DNA of 34,973 nucleotides from Candidatus Nitrosomarinus sp. Its GTDB lineage: Archaea > Thermoproteota > Nitrososphaeria > Nitrososphaerales > Nitrosopumilaceae. Positions 8,473-15,446 of the stretch are shown here, piece after piece. The notes under the pieces are model-generated. The model did no database searches. It saw only the letters and a program-made list of their open reading frames with translations, and was not told the DNA's origin. Every line of letters begins with the position of its first letter. The first letter of the stretch is position 1. Made by a program: the position numbers and the translations under genes. Where the stretch lies: contig REGF01000004.1 in assembly GCA_003702465.1 (NCBI GenBank), positions 1 through 34,973 of the forward strand. Direction: 5' to 3'.

Positions 8473-8709
8473 ATGATTAGATTCCCAAAAAAGAAAAACG
8501 ATATTTCAACAGAGACCATGATTAATACAATCTGGGTTAGTACATTCATGGCCATGATTTTCTCATTGCCGCCATTAGGAATTTTCTTGGGGATTTACTT
8601 TGGAACAGGAAATTTAGTAATTGGAGCAGTTTTAGGATTCGGAGTTCATTTTGTGACATTAGCATTTTCAAGCAAAATCTCAAAATTTTTAACTCAAATA
8701 ATGAGCTAA
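8473..8709 (+). CDS. Small two-helix membrane protein downstream of atpC
   Basis: A 78-residue protein with a basic N-terminus (RFPKKKND) and two hydrophobic segments, about residues 18-47 (INTIWVSTFMAMIFSLPPLG onward) and 50-68 (LVIGAVLGFGVHFVTLAF). The hairpin shape recalls a proteolipid, but neither helix has the ion-binding Glu or Asp that subunit K requires, so I do not call it AtpK. It sits 8 bp after atpC and must be translated from the same message. A role as an ATPase assembly or accessory factor is guilt by association only. No family recognised. Confidence 0.7.
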   Translation: MIRFPKKKNDISTETMINTIWVSTFMAMIFSLPPLGIFLGIYFGTGNLVIGAVLGFGVHFVTLAFSSKISKFLTQIMS

Positions 8710-8742
8710 AGTATAAGTGGGCATAAAACGAGGTAATTTATC

Positions 8743-9399
8743 ATGATGGGAGATCGAGATTATAGGTCAACTATTAAAAATGCACTTGATTCAATCGGAA
8801 CAGAACTAGAATTAAACATTGATTCAAAAAATTTTCAAACTATTCATTTACAAGAAGTAGTTCAATGTTTAAGACGTTCATATTATGACAGAATTGACTC
8901 TATAGAAATAGAAAGAAGAGGTTTCAATGAACTTCTCTCAGGATTATTAAGAAAATTACAATACGGAAGTGAACCAAAAGAATTTGAAATTGAAGATATC
9001 AAACTAAAAGGACAAACAGACATGCTTGTTGACGATATTGTCTTATTATTCAGATCAGCATCTAAAGAATTAGAAAATCCACTTGCAAACGATGTCCTAT
9101 ATCTTAATGCATGTTTATGGATATATGATAAACACGAGGGAATGATTGTTTATATCAGTGGGGATAGAAAAGAGACAACGTTTTCTGTTACACGAAATAA
9201 GAAAATGTTTGAAGAAGTGATCCGAAGAGTAAGAGTACTAAACAATCTTCTCAAAGAACAAAAAGCACCAATTTTAGAACCATCAACAGAATGTACTGAT
9301 TGTCAATATTTTGAAAGATGTTTTATGAAAAAGAAGAATAGTAAACAGATCGACATTGGAGAAATGTTAGGTTTAGGAAAATTCGGCAGCAAAGATTAG
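8743..9399 (+). CDS. Cas4/RecB-like Fe-S protein with degenerate nuclease motif
   Basis: A 218-residue protein resembling Cas4-type PD-(D/E)XK exonucleases. Seen: Cys42 in QCLRRSYYDR (like the family C-x2-R-x-Y element), the motif-II-like KGQTDML with Asp93, and a C-terminal cysteine cluster Cys184, Cys187 and Cys193 (CTDCQYFERCF). The four cysteines match the Fe-S site of Cas4 and AddB. At the next strand, where the family has E-x-K, this protein reads VLLFRSASK, so the catalytic Glu and Lys appear to be missing. There are no cas genes or CRISPR repeats nearby. GAGGT (8730-8734) lies 8 bases before the first ATG; a second ATG follows at once. It may be a non-catalytic DNA-binding Fe-S protein, or my motif alignment may be wrong. 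Confidence 0.6.
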   Translation: MMGDRDYRSTIKNALDSIGTELELNIDSKNFQTIHLQEVVQCLRRSYYDRIDSIEIERRGFNELLSGLLRKLQYGSEPKEFEIEDIKLKGQTDMLVDDIVLLFRSASKELENPLANDVLYLNACLWIYDKHEGMIVYISGDRKETTFSVTRNKKMFEEVIRRVRVLNNLLKEQKAPILEPSTECTDCQYFERCFMKKKNSKQIDIGEMLGLGKFGSKD

Positions 9400-9420
9400 C
9401 TAAAGAAATTAAAAATATTG

Positions 9421-9438
9421 CAAAGGAAAATTCCTTTG
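9421..9438 (-). terminator. Hairpin terminator CAAAGGAA-TT-TTCCTTTG after the microprotein gene
   Basis: A perfect inverted repeat with 8-bp arms and a 2-base centre lies 5 bp beyond the stop codon of the 36-residue gene. On the minus strand it is followed by a T-rich run. The symmetric hairpin could also stop the plus-strand transcript ending at 9399. Confidence 0.6.
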
Positions 9439-9443
9439 TTGGA

Positions 9444-9554
9444 TTAATCTAGTGGTTCAGGGTGTCCTTTACCACGAAGAGCGAAACACACTACTGCTAG
9501 TGCGATTGCTACACCTGCTGCGGCGCCATAAGCTGCCATACTTGCTTCTGCCAT
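9444..9554 (-). CDS. 36-residue single-helix membrane microprotein
   Basis: A short gene encoding 36 residues: MAEASMAAYGAAAGVAIALA, then VVCFALRGKG and HPEPLD. It forms one alanine-rich membrane helix (about residues 7-25) with a short acidic N-terminus and a basic then acidic tail. A textbook archaeal promoter (TATAAAAGG) lies about 28 bp upstream, which would give a leaderless mRNA, and a perfect hairpin with a T-run follows the stop. GC content over the gene is clearly higher than in its surroundings. Together these suggest a real, strongly expressed gene. I do not recognise the family. It is too short, and lacks a membrane Glu, to be the ATPase proteolipid; it could be a small accessory subunit of a respiratory or ATPase complex, which is speculation. 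Confidence 0.7.
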   Translation of the reverse strand: MAEASMAAYGAAAGVAIALAVVCFALRGKGHPEPLD

Positions 9555-9578
9555 TTGATAAAAAATAACAATACGTCC

Positions 9579-9585
9579 TTTTATA
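9579..9585 (-). promoter_or_regulatory. Strong TATA box (TATAAAA) of the microprotein gene
   Basis: The minus strand reads GCTATAAAAGGACG, one of the best TATA matches in the window. It is centred about 28 bp before the ATG at 9554, so transcription would start within a few bases of the start codon. Confidence 0.7.
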
Positions 9586-9619
9586 GCATATATCAATAAT
9601 TTTTTTCTAAAAACATATT

Positions 9620-9643
9620 ATCATAATTATAAAATTTTATGAT
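9620..9643 (-). terminator. AT-rich hairpin after the LEA14-like gene
   Basis: ATCATAA (9620-9626) pairs with TTATGAT (9637-9643) directly beyond the stop codon of the minus-strand gene at 9645, and a T-run follows. It is probably a weak terminator; it also lies just upstream of the microprotein promoter. Confidence 0.4.
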
Positions 9644-9644
9644 A

Positions 9645-10211
9645 CTATCTGAAGAATTCAAAAGGAACAGTATTTTCTTGCCCACTGGTCATAGAACTGA
9701 GATTAAAGTAAACTGTTCCATAAACCCACCATTGTGCACTACCTGATTCACCAAGATCATATTCAGACTGTAATGATTTCCATAGTTCACTAGAAGATGA
9801 AGTATTCTGTATTGTCATTTTCTTTTTTAGAACAATTGAATTATCACCTAATAGTGTATAATAATTTGAACCAAATTCAACCATTCCTTCAGGTCTACTA
9901 CCAATTGTTCCACCAGCTAATTGTTCAGAACTAGAAAAGCCAGTTTCAAACAGATTATAATCCATTGTTTGTACAATTACTGCACGTGGATTAGGATTAA
10001 AAATTTCAAATGCAATTTCAATAGTTGCTGAACGCTCATTAATTTTTGTAACAGAAATATCTACCAAATCAACTTCAAGTAATTCAATAGTTGGGGCGGC
10101 ATTGGTATTTTCAGAAGTTGGAGCCACCATTGTTGGTCCTGAAAGAAGAATTCCACCTAAAATTGCACCAAGTGCTAAAACTGCAACAAAAACAAAGATT
10201 TTAGGATTCAT
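9645..10211 (-). CDS. LEA14-like exported or membrane-anchored protein
   Basis: A 188-residue protein with an N-terminal hydrophobic segment (residues 4-24, IFVFVAVLALGAILGGILLS) followed by a low-complexity linker and one LEA-2/WHy-like beta-sandwich domain. That domain is suggested by LVDISVTKINERSATIEIAFEIFNPNPRAVIVQTMDYNLFE: an ITKI...NPN...YNL pattern typical of LEA14. The protein would face the outside, held by the N-terminal helix. I start at ATG 10209-10211, because it opens directly into the signal anchor and is next to the promoter region; the reading frame continues 40 codons further up, but those would overlap the neighbouring gene and encode a poor N-terminus. LEA14 proteins are linked to stress or desiccation; the role here is unknown. 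Confidence 0.8.
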   Translation of the reverse strand: MNPKIFVFVAVLALGAILGGILLSGPTMVAPTSENTNAAPTIELLEVDLVDISVTKINERSATIEIAFEIFNPNPRAVIVQTMDYNLFETGFSSSEQLAGGTIGSRPEGMVEFGSNYYTLLGDNSIVLKKKMTIQNTSSSSELWKSLQSEYDLGESGSAQWWVYGTVYFNLSSMTSGQENTVPFEFFR

Positions 10212-10277
10212 ACTTAATCTAACCTCAAATATATCAAATATTAGATAGTTATTATACCATTCCAGAGGGTGAAAATC

Positions 10278-10628
10278 ATGCAATATTTTCAAGCTGTTCA
10301 AAAAGGAAAGGAAAGAGCAAGTAAATCTCAAATGAAAATGTTCAATGTTGCTGGATTTTCCATGTTGACTTTAACAACTAAAAAAATTGATGGGAAATTC
10401 TTTCCTGTAGGAGAAGAAGAATTTACAGCAGTAATTGAATCTGAAGATGGACATGTTGCTGTAATTGTAGATAATGATGGATTTACCAAAGCTCAATCAA
10501 AAGCAGTAGAAAAAGAAGAAGCCATTTCAATATTTAAAAAACTCATGGATTCAGGAATTGCAGAATATTCAAAAAATGAGATACAGATTTGGTCTCAAAC
10601 TAGACCCACAATACAAAATCAAAGTTAA
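10278..10628 (+). CDS. Small unknown soluble protein
   Basis: A 116-residue soluble protein I do not recognise. It starts MQYFQAVQKGKERASKSQMK and contains two strand-rich segments (GKFFPVGEEEFTAVIESEDGHVAVIVDNDGF) and a C-terminal helix (AVEKEEAISIFKKLMDSGIAEY). GAGGGTGA (10265-10272) six bases before ATG 10278 is a strong ribosome site and decides this start over a GTG three codons earlier. It is divergent from the LEA14-like gene across 66 bp and convergent with pyrH, its stop adjoining the pyrH stop. No membrane segment or metal motif is visible. Confidence 0.75.
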   Translation: MQYFQAVQKGKERASKSQMKMFNVAGFSMLTLTTKKIDGKFFPVGEEEFTAVIESEDGHVAVIVDNDGFTKAQSKAVEKEEAISIFKKLMDSGIAEYSKNEIQIWSQTRPTIQNQS

Positions 10629-11315
10629 TTATTTTTTAGAGGGTAAGATAATTTCAGTTCCTACTTTTCCACCTTTAATGGCTTTTTCAATAATTTTTGG
10701 CTCTGCTTTTAAAATTCTAGTTTTAATTTTAGAACGTTCTATAATTTTTAGAGCAACAATATCCATTAAATCATATCCTCCTGCTACAGAATCTTCATGA
10801 ACTAAAATGTTTTTTAGATTTTTTAGTTCAATGCTTTTGAATTTTTTTGCTTTTTTGAATTTATTTGGATCCATATCATAAACACCATCAACATCAGTTG
10901 CATTAAGAAATTGTTCTGCTTTTATTTTTTCAGCTATTAATGCTGCTGTACCATTAGTACTCTGACCAGGGTGCAAACCTCCAGCTACAACAATTAATCC
11001 ATCATTGACTGCATGTTTGACTTCTGGTAAAGTAGTTGGTGGATGTGAATATGCTTTATTTTTTAGTGCATAAATTAACAACTTTGCATTTAGTCTTGAA
11101 ATTTCGATTCCTAATTCATCTAATGTTGATTCATCAGCATCAAAATTTCTAGCATGGGAAATGTAATGTCTAGCAATTACTCCACCACCTGCAATCACAA
11201 CAGGTTGACAAAATTTACTAATTTTAATAAGAAAATCAGCATATTTTTGGATAATTTTGGCATTATCCATTCCAAAAACTTTTCCAGATAGTTTTATCAC
11301 AATTTTTTTCTTCAT
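10629..11315 (-). CDS. pyrH: UMP kinase, archaeal type
   Basis: Uridylate kinase (228 aa) of the amino-acid-kinase fold; it converts UMP plus ATP to UDP in pyrimidine synthesis. Seen: N-terminal VIKLSGKVFG, the phosphate-binding loop VVIAGGGVIARHY, the UMP-contact region STLDELGIEISRLNAKLL, VAGGLHPGQSTNGTAAL, and the nucleotide-site segment NATDVDGVYDMDPNKF. The length is usual for the archaeal form. Its ATG overlaps the HD gene by the ATGA pattern, making it the last gene of the tmk - HD - pyrH operon. The first glycine-rich loop reads KLSGKVF where many relatives have K-x-GGS, a mild variation. Confidence 0.94.
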   Translation of the reverse strand: MKKKIVIKLSGKVFGMDNAKIIQKYADFLIKISKFCQPVVIAGGGVIARHYISHARNFDADESTLDELGIEISRLNAKLLIYALKNKAYSHPPTTLPEVKHAVNDGLIVVAGGLHPGQSTNGTAALIAEKIKAEQFLNATDVDGVYDMDPNKFKKAKKFKSIELKNLKNILVHEDSVAGGYDLMDIVALKIIERSKIKTRILKAEPKIIEKAIKGGKVGTEIILPSKK

Positions 11316-12547
11316 TCTAAATTACCTAGTATCGATTTTGCTGCAATTTCAACTTTTTTCCTGTATTTATCATGGGTATAGACTCTTAGTATGTTCATAA
11401 AGCCTGAAATGGCTGAAACTACAGGTATTTCAGAAATTGGGAGTTCTTTTGCGGATACTTTGCCATTTTCTGTAGAAATTAATGTTATTGACTTTGATTC
11501 ATTTTTTGACGGAGCTAATGGAATAGAAGGAGTCACAGAACTATCAACAAATATTTCATTTTCATCAACATGTGATTTTTTAGAGATTTCAAAACGTAAT
11601 TCGTCTGTTCTAGTTTTTTTTAGATTTTTTTGACTTGTTAGAATTCTCTCAAATACACATTTTAGCAATTTCCTATTTTGATAATCATTAGCTAATTTTC
11701 TTGCTTGCTTAAGTTTTGAAGATTGTGATGAAATAATTGATGATAAAACAAATTCATCAGTTAATTCAACATATTCATTTAGATTAAAAGTGGTGAAACC
11801 AAATTCATCATCAGATAATCTTAATGCTTGAATTAACATGACTTCTGCAGCTCGAACTGTTTTATGAAAATATACAGCTTTAAACATTTGATATCTTGAG
11901 TGCATCATAGATTCAAAAGAATACAATGCTGAACGCTCTAATGCAATTTTTTTCTTATGTACATTAAGTGATTGAGTAATTCGTTTATGATCAACTTTAG
12001 CATGTTCTGCGCCAGTAAAATAACCATCTCTAAGTAAATAATCCATCATATCTGCACTTAATGCACCAGAAACAATTTCATTTAGATATTGAAATTTTGA
12101 TTCTCCAAATGCAATTTGTGCAATTAATTTTTTATCGAATCCAGTTTTAGATAAAATATCACCAATTTCAGATTTTAAGATGATATTTTTACCAAAATCT
12201 TCATGTGAAATTTTTTTTTCTTGAATTATTTCTTCAAATAAATGAGAAAAAGGTCCGTGACCTATGTCATGTAATAGACTTGCTAGGCGTAAAATCTGAA
12301 CATCATCAGAATTCAGAAATTCTTTTTCATTTAATGCAAATCCTGCTTCTGTAGCAATATGCATTACACCAAGTGAGTGTTCAAATCGACTATGTTGTGC
12401 AGATGGATAAGTCAAATGTGCACCAGAAAGTTGTTTAATTCGTCTAAGTCTTTGAAAAATAGGACTATCAATTATAGGAAGTTCATAATCATATACACGA
12501 ATAAAATCATGAATTGGATCAATTATATCTAAATAATTTTTTTTCAT
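11312..12547 (-). CDS. HD-domain phosphohydrolase (SAMHD1/dGTPase-like)
   Basis: A 411-residue HD-superfamily enzyme. Residues 1-200 match the dNTP triphosphohydrolase-like group: IIDSPIFQRLRRIKQLSGAH, YPSAQHSRFEHSLGVMHIA (metal His57 region), LLHDIGHGPFSH (His93-Asp94, then His97), and SADMMDYLLRDGYFTG with the later Asp. The C-terminal 200 residues are helical and end in a short strand-rich part. Relatives hydrolyse dNTPs to nucleosides and triphosphate; substrate here is unproven. It overlaps both tmk (4 bp) and pyrH (4 bp), so the three are translationally coupled, which fits a role in balancing nucleotide pools. Confidence 0.87.
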   Translation of the reverse strand: MKKNYLDIIDPIHDFIRVYDYELPIIDSPIFQRLRRIKQLSGAHLTYPSAQHSRFEHSLGVMHIATEAGFALNEKEFLNSDDVQILRLASLLHDIGHGPFSHLFEEIIQEKKISHEDFGKNIILKSEIGDILSKTGFDKKLIAQIAFGESKFQYLNEIVSGALSADMMDYLLRDGYFTGAEHAKVDHKRITQSLNVHKKKIALERSALYSFESMMHSRYQMFKAVYFHKTVRAAEVMLIQALRLSDDEFGFTTFNLNEYVELTDEFVLSSIISSQSSKLKQARKLANDYQNRKLLKCVFERILTSQKNLKKTRTDELRFEISKKSHVDENEIFVDSSVTPSIPLAPSKNESKSITLISTENGKVSAKELPISEIPVVSAISGFMNILRVYTHDKYRKKVEIAAKSILGNLE

Positions 12548-13146
12548 ATTCCCAGTTTCTTTGAAAATGCTTTTACAATTTCTTCATGAATTTCTAATTT
12601 TGATTTAGATGCATCAATAATTTTCCAGTGTTTTTTCTTTGCAGTAGTACGATAAATTTTAGATATTTTTCTTGAAAATTGTTCATTTTTTTCAAACTTG
12701 TCTCTTTTCATAATTTTGCCTTTTTCATTTTGAGGAGAGCGTGAAAAAGATTCTTTTTGAGTTACATCGAGTAGTATTACAAGATCTGCTTTTGGCAAAC
12801 CACTATCAAGACTTTCAAGCCAGTTCTGTTTTAATCCATTTGCTAATCCATAAACTAAGTTAGATTGATAATATCTATTCATTATTAAAACAGAATTTTT
12901 TTCTTTTGATTTTATTATTTCATCAAGTTTTTCCCATCGATTTGCTGCTAGAAGACAATGAATTACTTGTGGAGGAAATTTACGTTTTCCATCAAGATAT
13001 TTTCTAATTTCTTTACCAATTGGAGTTTCATAATCAGGAAAATGAAATAATTTTGTTTTGATTTTTTGTTTTCTAAGAAATTTTTGTAATAAAACTGATT
13101 GAGTTAGTTTTCCTGCTTGATCTCCACCTTCAATAACAATTATCAT
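12544..13146 (-). CDS. tmk: Thymidylate kinase, eukaryote-like, with altered motifs
   Basis: dTMP kinase (200 aa), making dTDP for DNA synthesis. The sequence resembles the eukaryotic DTYMK branch: FPDYETPIGKEIRKYL, LLAANRWEKL, LDSGLPKADLVILL and IIDASKSKLEIHEEI all have close counterparts there. Two motifs deviate. The P-loop GGDQAGKLT (residues 7-15) has Leu14 where Ser or Thr normally binds Mg-ATP, and the DR(Y/H) motif reads NRY (90-92), Asn for Asp. A basic lid (SRSPQNEKGKIMKRDKFE) may supply arginines. The next residue after Leu14 is Thr15, so some Mg binding may remain. It is the first gene of the tmk - HD - pyrH operon, with a TATA-like TTTTTAATC upstream and GGATAT near the ATG. Confidence 0.88.
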   Translation of the reverse strand: MIIVIEGGDQAGKLTQSVLLQKFLRKQKIKTKLFHFPDYETPIGKEIRKYLDGKRKFPPQVIHCLLAANRWEKLDEIIKSKEKNSVLIMNRYYQSNLVYGLANGLKQNWLESLDSGLPKADLVILLDVTQKESFSRSPQNEKGKIMKRDKFEKNEQFSRKISKIYRTTAKKKHWKIIDASKSKLEIHEEIVKAFSKKLGI

Positions 13147-13254
13147 AAGATATCCAATTAGAGGAATTAATTGATTAAAAATCTATCAAGGGAATAGTAG
13201 AATGAATATATCAATACATGAATTTACCAAAATTATTAGGCATGAATTCAAGAC

Positions 13255-13260
13255 TTAAAA
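13255..13260 (+). promoter_or_regulatory. TATA-like box of the 56-residue zinc-ribbon gene
   Basis: TTAAAA in the context ACTTAAAACA lies about 25 bp before the ATG at 13283, right for a leaderless transcript. Confidence 0.35.
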
Positions 13261-13282
13261 CAAATGAATCAAAAATCAATCT

Positions 13283-13453
13283 ATGACCTGTATACACACT
13301 TTCAAAAATAAAGAGAATCATATGGTTTGTTCAAAATGTGGACATATTCGTGAATTTACAAAACCTTCAGTAAAACCCAAAATTTTACTTATTGGATTAT
13401 TAATCTCTGTAATGATTGTGGGTGGAATTGTTACACTATCATTTTTTTCCTAA
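13283..13453 (+). CDS. Zinc-ribbon plus membrane-helix microprotein
   Basis: A 56-residue protein with a small N-terminal zinc-binding pattern, TCIHTFKNKENHMVCSKCGHIRE (Cys3, His5, then Cys-x2-Cys at 16 and 19), a short linker and one C-terminal membrane helix (about residues 34-54, ending near VTLSFFS). The zinc unit would face the cytoplasm next to the positive KPSVKPK stretch. The ATG at 13283 keeps the first Cys/His pair; a second in-frame ATG at 13322 would lose it. A TATA-like box sits 25 bp upstream. Function unknown; the zinc pattern and helix argue that the gene is real. Confidence 0.6.
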   Translation: MTCIHTFKNKENHMVCSKCGHIREFTKPSVKPKILLIGLLISVMIVGGIVTLSFFS

Positions 13454-13483
13454 AAATTGATTTTAATAAAATGTCAGTCAAGG

Positions 13484-13490
13484 TTTATAT
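13484..13490 (+). promoter_or_regulatory. TATA box of the small heat-shock gene
   Basis: TTTATAT, preceded by AAGG, is centred about 29 bp before ATG 13516; the mRNA would be almost leaderless. Confidence 0.5.
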
Positions 13491-13515
13491 CTAAAAATTT
13501 ACCACTTATGACAAA

Positions 13516-13896
13516 ATGGGATTAATGAAAGAAATGATGAAAGAAATTGGAAATAAATCTAGGGAATTTTACGAATTTGTATTACCACCAATAGATATGC
13601 ATCTAACAGATGAAAATCTAAAAGTACTAATCGATATTCCAGGATTTGTAAAAGAAGATATCAAATTAACTTTATGCGGCAATATCCTTTCGATAAAAGC
13701 TAAAAAAATCATGAATGAAGAAGATTCAAAAACATTAATTTCAAATCAGCGACCAAATATGATTAATAAAAAGATTAGATTACCAATTGAAATTAAAGAA
13801 GGCGAAGAAAAAATTGAATCAGCAAAATATGAAAATGGGGTTTTGGTCCTAATAGTTCCAGTTACCAAAAAATCAAAAAATATTACAATAGAATAA
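13516..13896 (+). CDS. hsp20: Small heat-shock protein (Hsp20/alpha-crystallin)
   Basis: ATP-independent chaperone (126 aa) that holds unfolding proteins in large oligomers. A short N-terminal arm (1-22) is followed by the alpha-crystallin domain (about 24-115): PPIDMHLTDENLKVLIDIPGFVKEDIKLTL, ILSIKAKK, the IRLPIEIKEG segment and the conserved YENGVLVLIVP (the G-V-L motif). The C-terminal tail ends NITIE, an I-x-I motif used to dock neighbouring dimers. Length and order are standard. It has its own promoter and is convergent with the UbiB-type kinase gene, with one base between the stop codons. Confidence 0.93.
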   Translation: MGLMKEMMKEIGNKSREFYEFVLPPIDMHLTDENLKVLIDIPGFVKEDIKLTLCGNILSIKAKKIMNEEDSKTLISNQRPNMINKKIRLPIEIKEGEEKIESAKYENGVLVLIVPVTKKSKNITIE

Positions 13897-13897
13897 T

Positions 13898-15442
13898 CTA
13901 ATATTTTCTTAATAGTGCAGATATTGCCATTACAATACCAGAACTAATCATTCCTAATGTTCCTAGATATTCATTTGATTGAAATAATAATACTGATCCA
14001 ATGAAAATAGCAGAAGAAAAAATACTACCACTAATCAATACAACAGGTTTACGTTTTTTCATATACACTTCTACTTCATTCATTAATTTCTCCATGTCTG
14101 AACCTACTCTCAAAGTAGAATTAATGGATTTAAGAAAACTATCAAACGAAAGTTTTACTTCTTCAATATATGCACCAGTGATTAAATTTTCTTGTTGTAA
14201 AATATTTTTTAAAACTTTTAAAAATTTAAAATCAACATCATGTGTTTTGTAAATTCCTTCTATTATTGATGCCATCCTCAAATATAACGCCAAATTTTTT
14301 GGTAAAATAAATGGAAACTTACTCATAGTTTTATTTGCTAATTCCATCAAGTTTTCTACTTCCATTTCATCAGGTTTATCGCCATGCATAGAACGAATTG
14401 ATAATTCTATTCCTTTTTCAATAACTGATCTATTGTAATCAGGAGTTAGCATTTTTAGATCATCCATTGCTGAAACAACTCTAGAAGGATTTTTTTCTAC
14501 TAATGCGAGATATAATCGGATTAGGTTAATTCTTGTTTTATTATTTATTCTTCCAACCATTCCATAGTCATATAGAATTAATTTTCCTTCATCAGTGACT
14601 GAAATATTTCCTGGGTGAGGATCTGCATGAAAAATAGAATGTTTCAAAAGCATTGTAAAGAAAATTTGGTGAACATCAATGACTAATTGTTGTCTATCAA
14701 TATTTTTTTTATTTAGGGCATCTACATTTGTTACCTTAATTCCAGGCAAATACTCCATAGTCAGTACATTTTTTGAAGAAAAATCATCATAAACTGAGGG
14801 TACAATTACCTTAGAATTACTTGCCATATCATTTTTGATTTCTTTGAGATTTTTGGATTCATTGGTATAATCCAATTCTTCATGAATAGTTTCAATAAAT
14901 TGCGAAAGCATGGTTTTTGCAGAATATCTTAGATTAGAATCAACGAATCTCAATGCCAAAGGTAAAATTTTTTTTAGAATTTTAAGATCTTTTTCAACAA
15001 CTTTTTCAATTCCAGGTCTTTTTACTTTAATGACTATTTGTTGGCCAGAAATTGAACCCCTATAGACTTGACCTAATGATGCACCAGAAATAGATGTAGT
15101 ATCAATATTATCAAATTTTTCACTTATCAATCCAATATCTTTTTCAATAATTGGTTTGATTTGTTCAAATGGAGCAGCAGGAACACTATCTTGTAATTTT
15201 GATAATTCTTGTAAATATGGTTGTGGTAAAATATCAGCTCTAGATGATAACCACTGACCTAATTTTATATAGACTGGTCCTAATGAAAGAAAAGTTTGAA
15301 GAACTTTAGATGCATTTTTTTGAAATTGATTTAAATCAATATTATCTTTATTTTGATTAATCCATTTTTTTCGATCTTTACGTAATGCCAAAATAGATGG
15401 TAAAAGTTTTATCAAAATTTTTACTGTTCTGACTGTATACAA
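13898..15442 (-). CDS. UbiB/ABC1-family atypical kinase
   Basis: A 514-residue ABC1 (UbiB/COQ8) kinase-like ATPase. Seen in order: the family KxGQ motif (IKLGQWLSSRADILP), the Ala/Ser-rich nucleotide loop GASLGQVYRG in place of the normal glycine loop, the catalytic Lys in IVIKVKRPGIE, the catalytic loop HADPHPGNI, and the DFG-equivalent YDYGMVG. Two hydrophobic segments at the C-terminus (about 470-510) anchor it in the membrane. In bacteria and mitochondria such proteins support quinone synthesis; thaumarchaea use menaquinone-type lipids, so a related role is possible but inferred. The start is TTG, 4 bases after the stop of the next gene upstream, with which it forms an operon. Confidence 0.9.
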   Translation of the reverse strand: MYTVRTVKILIKLLPSILALRKDRKKWINQNKDNIDLNQFQKNASKVLQTFLSLGPVYIKLGQWLSSRADILPQPYLQELSKLQDSVPAAPFEQIKPIIEKDIGLISEKFDNIDTTSISGASLGQVYRGSISGQQIVIKVKRPGIEKVVEKDLKILKKILPLALRFVDSNLRYSAKTMLSQFIETIHEELDYTNESKNLKEIKNDMASNSKVIVPSVYDDFSSKNVLTMEYLPGIKVTNVDALNKKNIDRQQLVIDVHQIFFTMLLKHSIFHADPHPGNISVTDEGKLILYDYGMVGRINNKTRINLIRLYLALVEKNPSRVVSAMDDLKMLTPDYNRSVIEKGIELSIRSMHGDKPDEMEVENLMELANKTMSKFPFILPKNLALYLRMASIIEGIYKTHDVDFKFLKVLKNILQQENLITGAYIEEVKLSFDSFLKSINSTLRVGSDMEKLMNEVEVYMKKRKPVVLISGSIFSSAIFIGSVLLFQSNEYLGTLGMISSGIVMAISALLRKY

Positions 15443-15446
15443 AAAA

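Larger units (their letters stand above)
13147..13515. other. 369-bp interval between tmk and the heat-shock gene
   Basis: It holds the tmk promoter (minus strand, near 13146-13185), a short plus-strand zinc-ribbon membrane gene (13283-13453) with its TATA box, and the promoter of the heat-shock gene. No RNA gene or repeat is seen in the rest. Confidence 0.6.

Noticed and set aside
8473..8709. Two-helix protein as the ATPase proteolipid subunit K
   Set aside because: Neither helix has the essential ion-binding Glu or Asp.
8743..9399. A CRISPR-Cas locus around the Cas4-like gene
   Set aside because: No repeat-spacer array and no other cas gene is found in the window.
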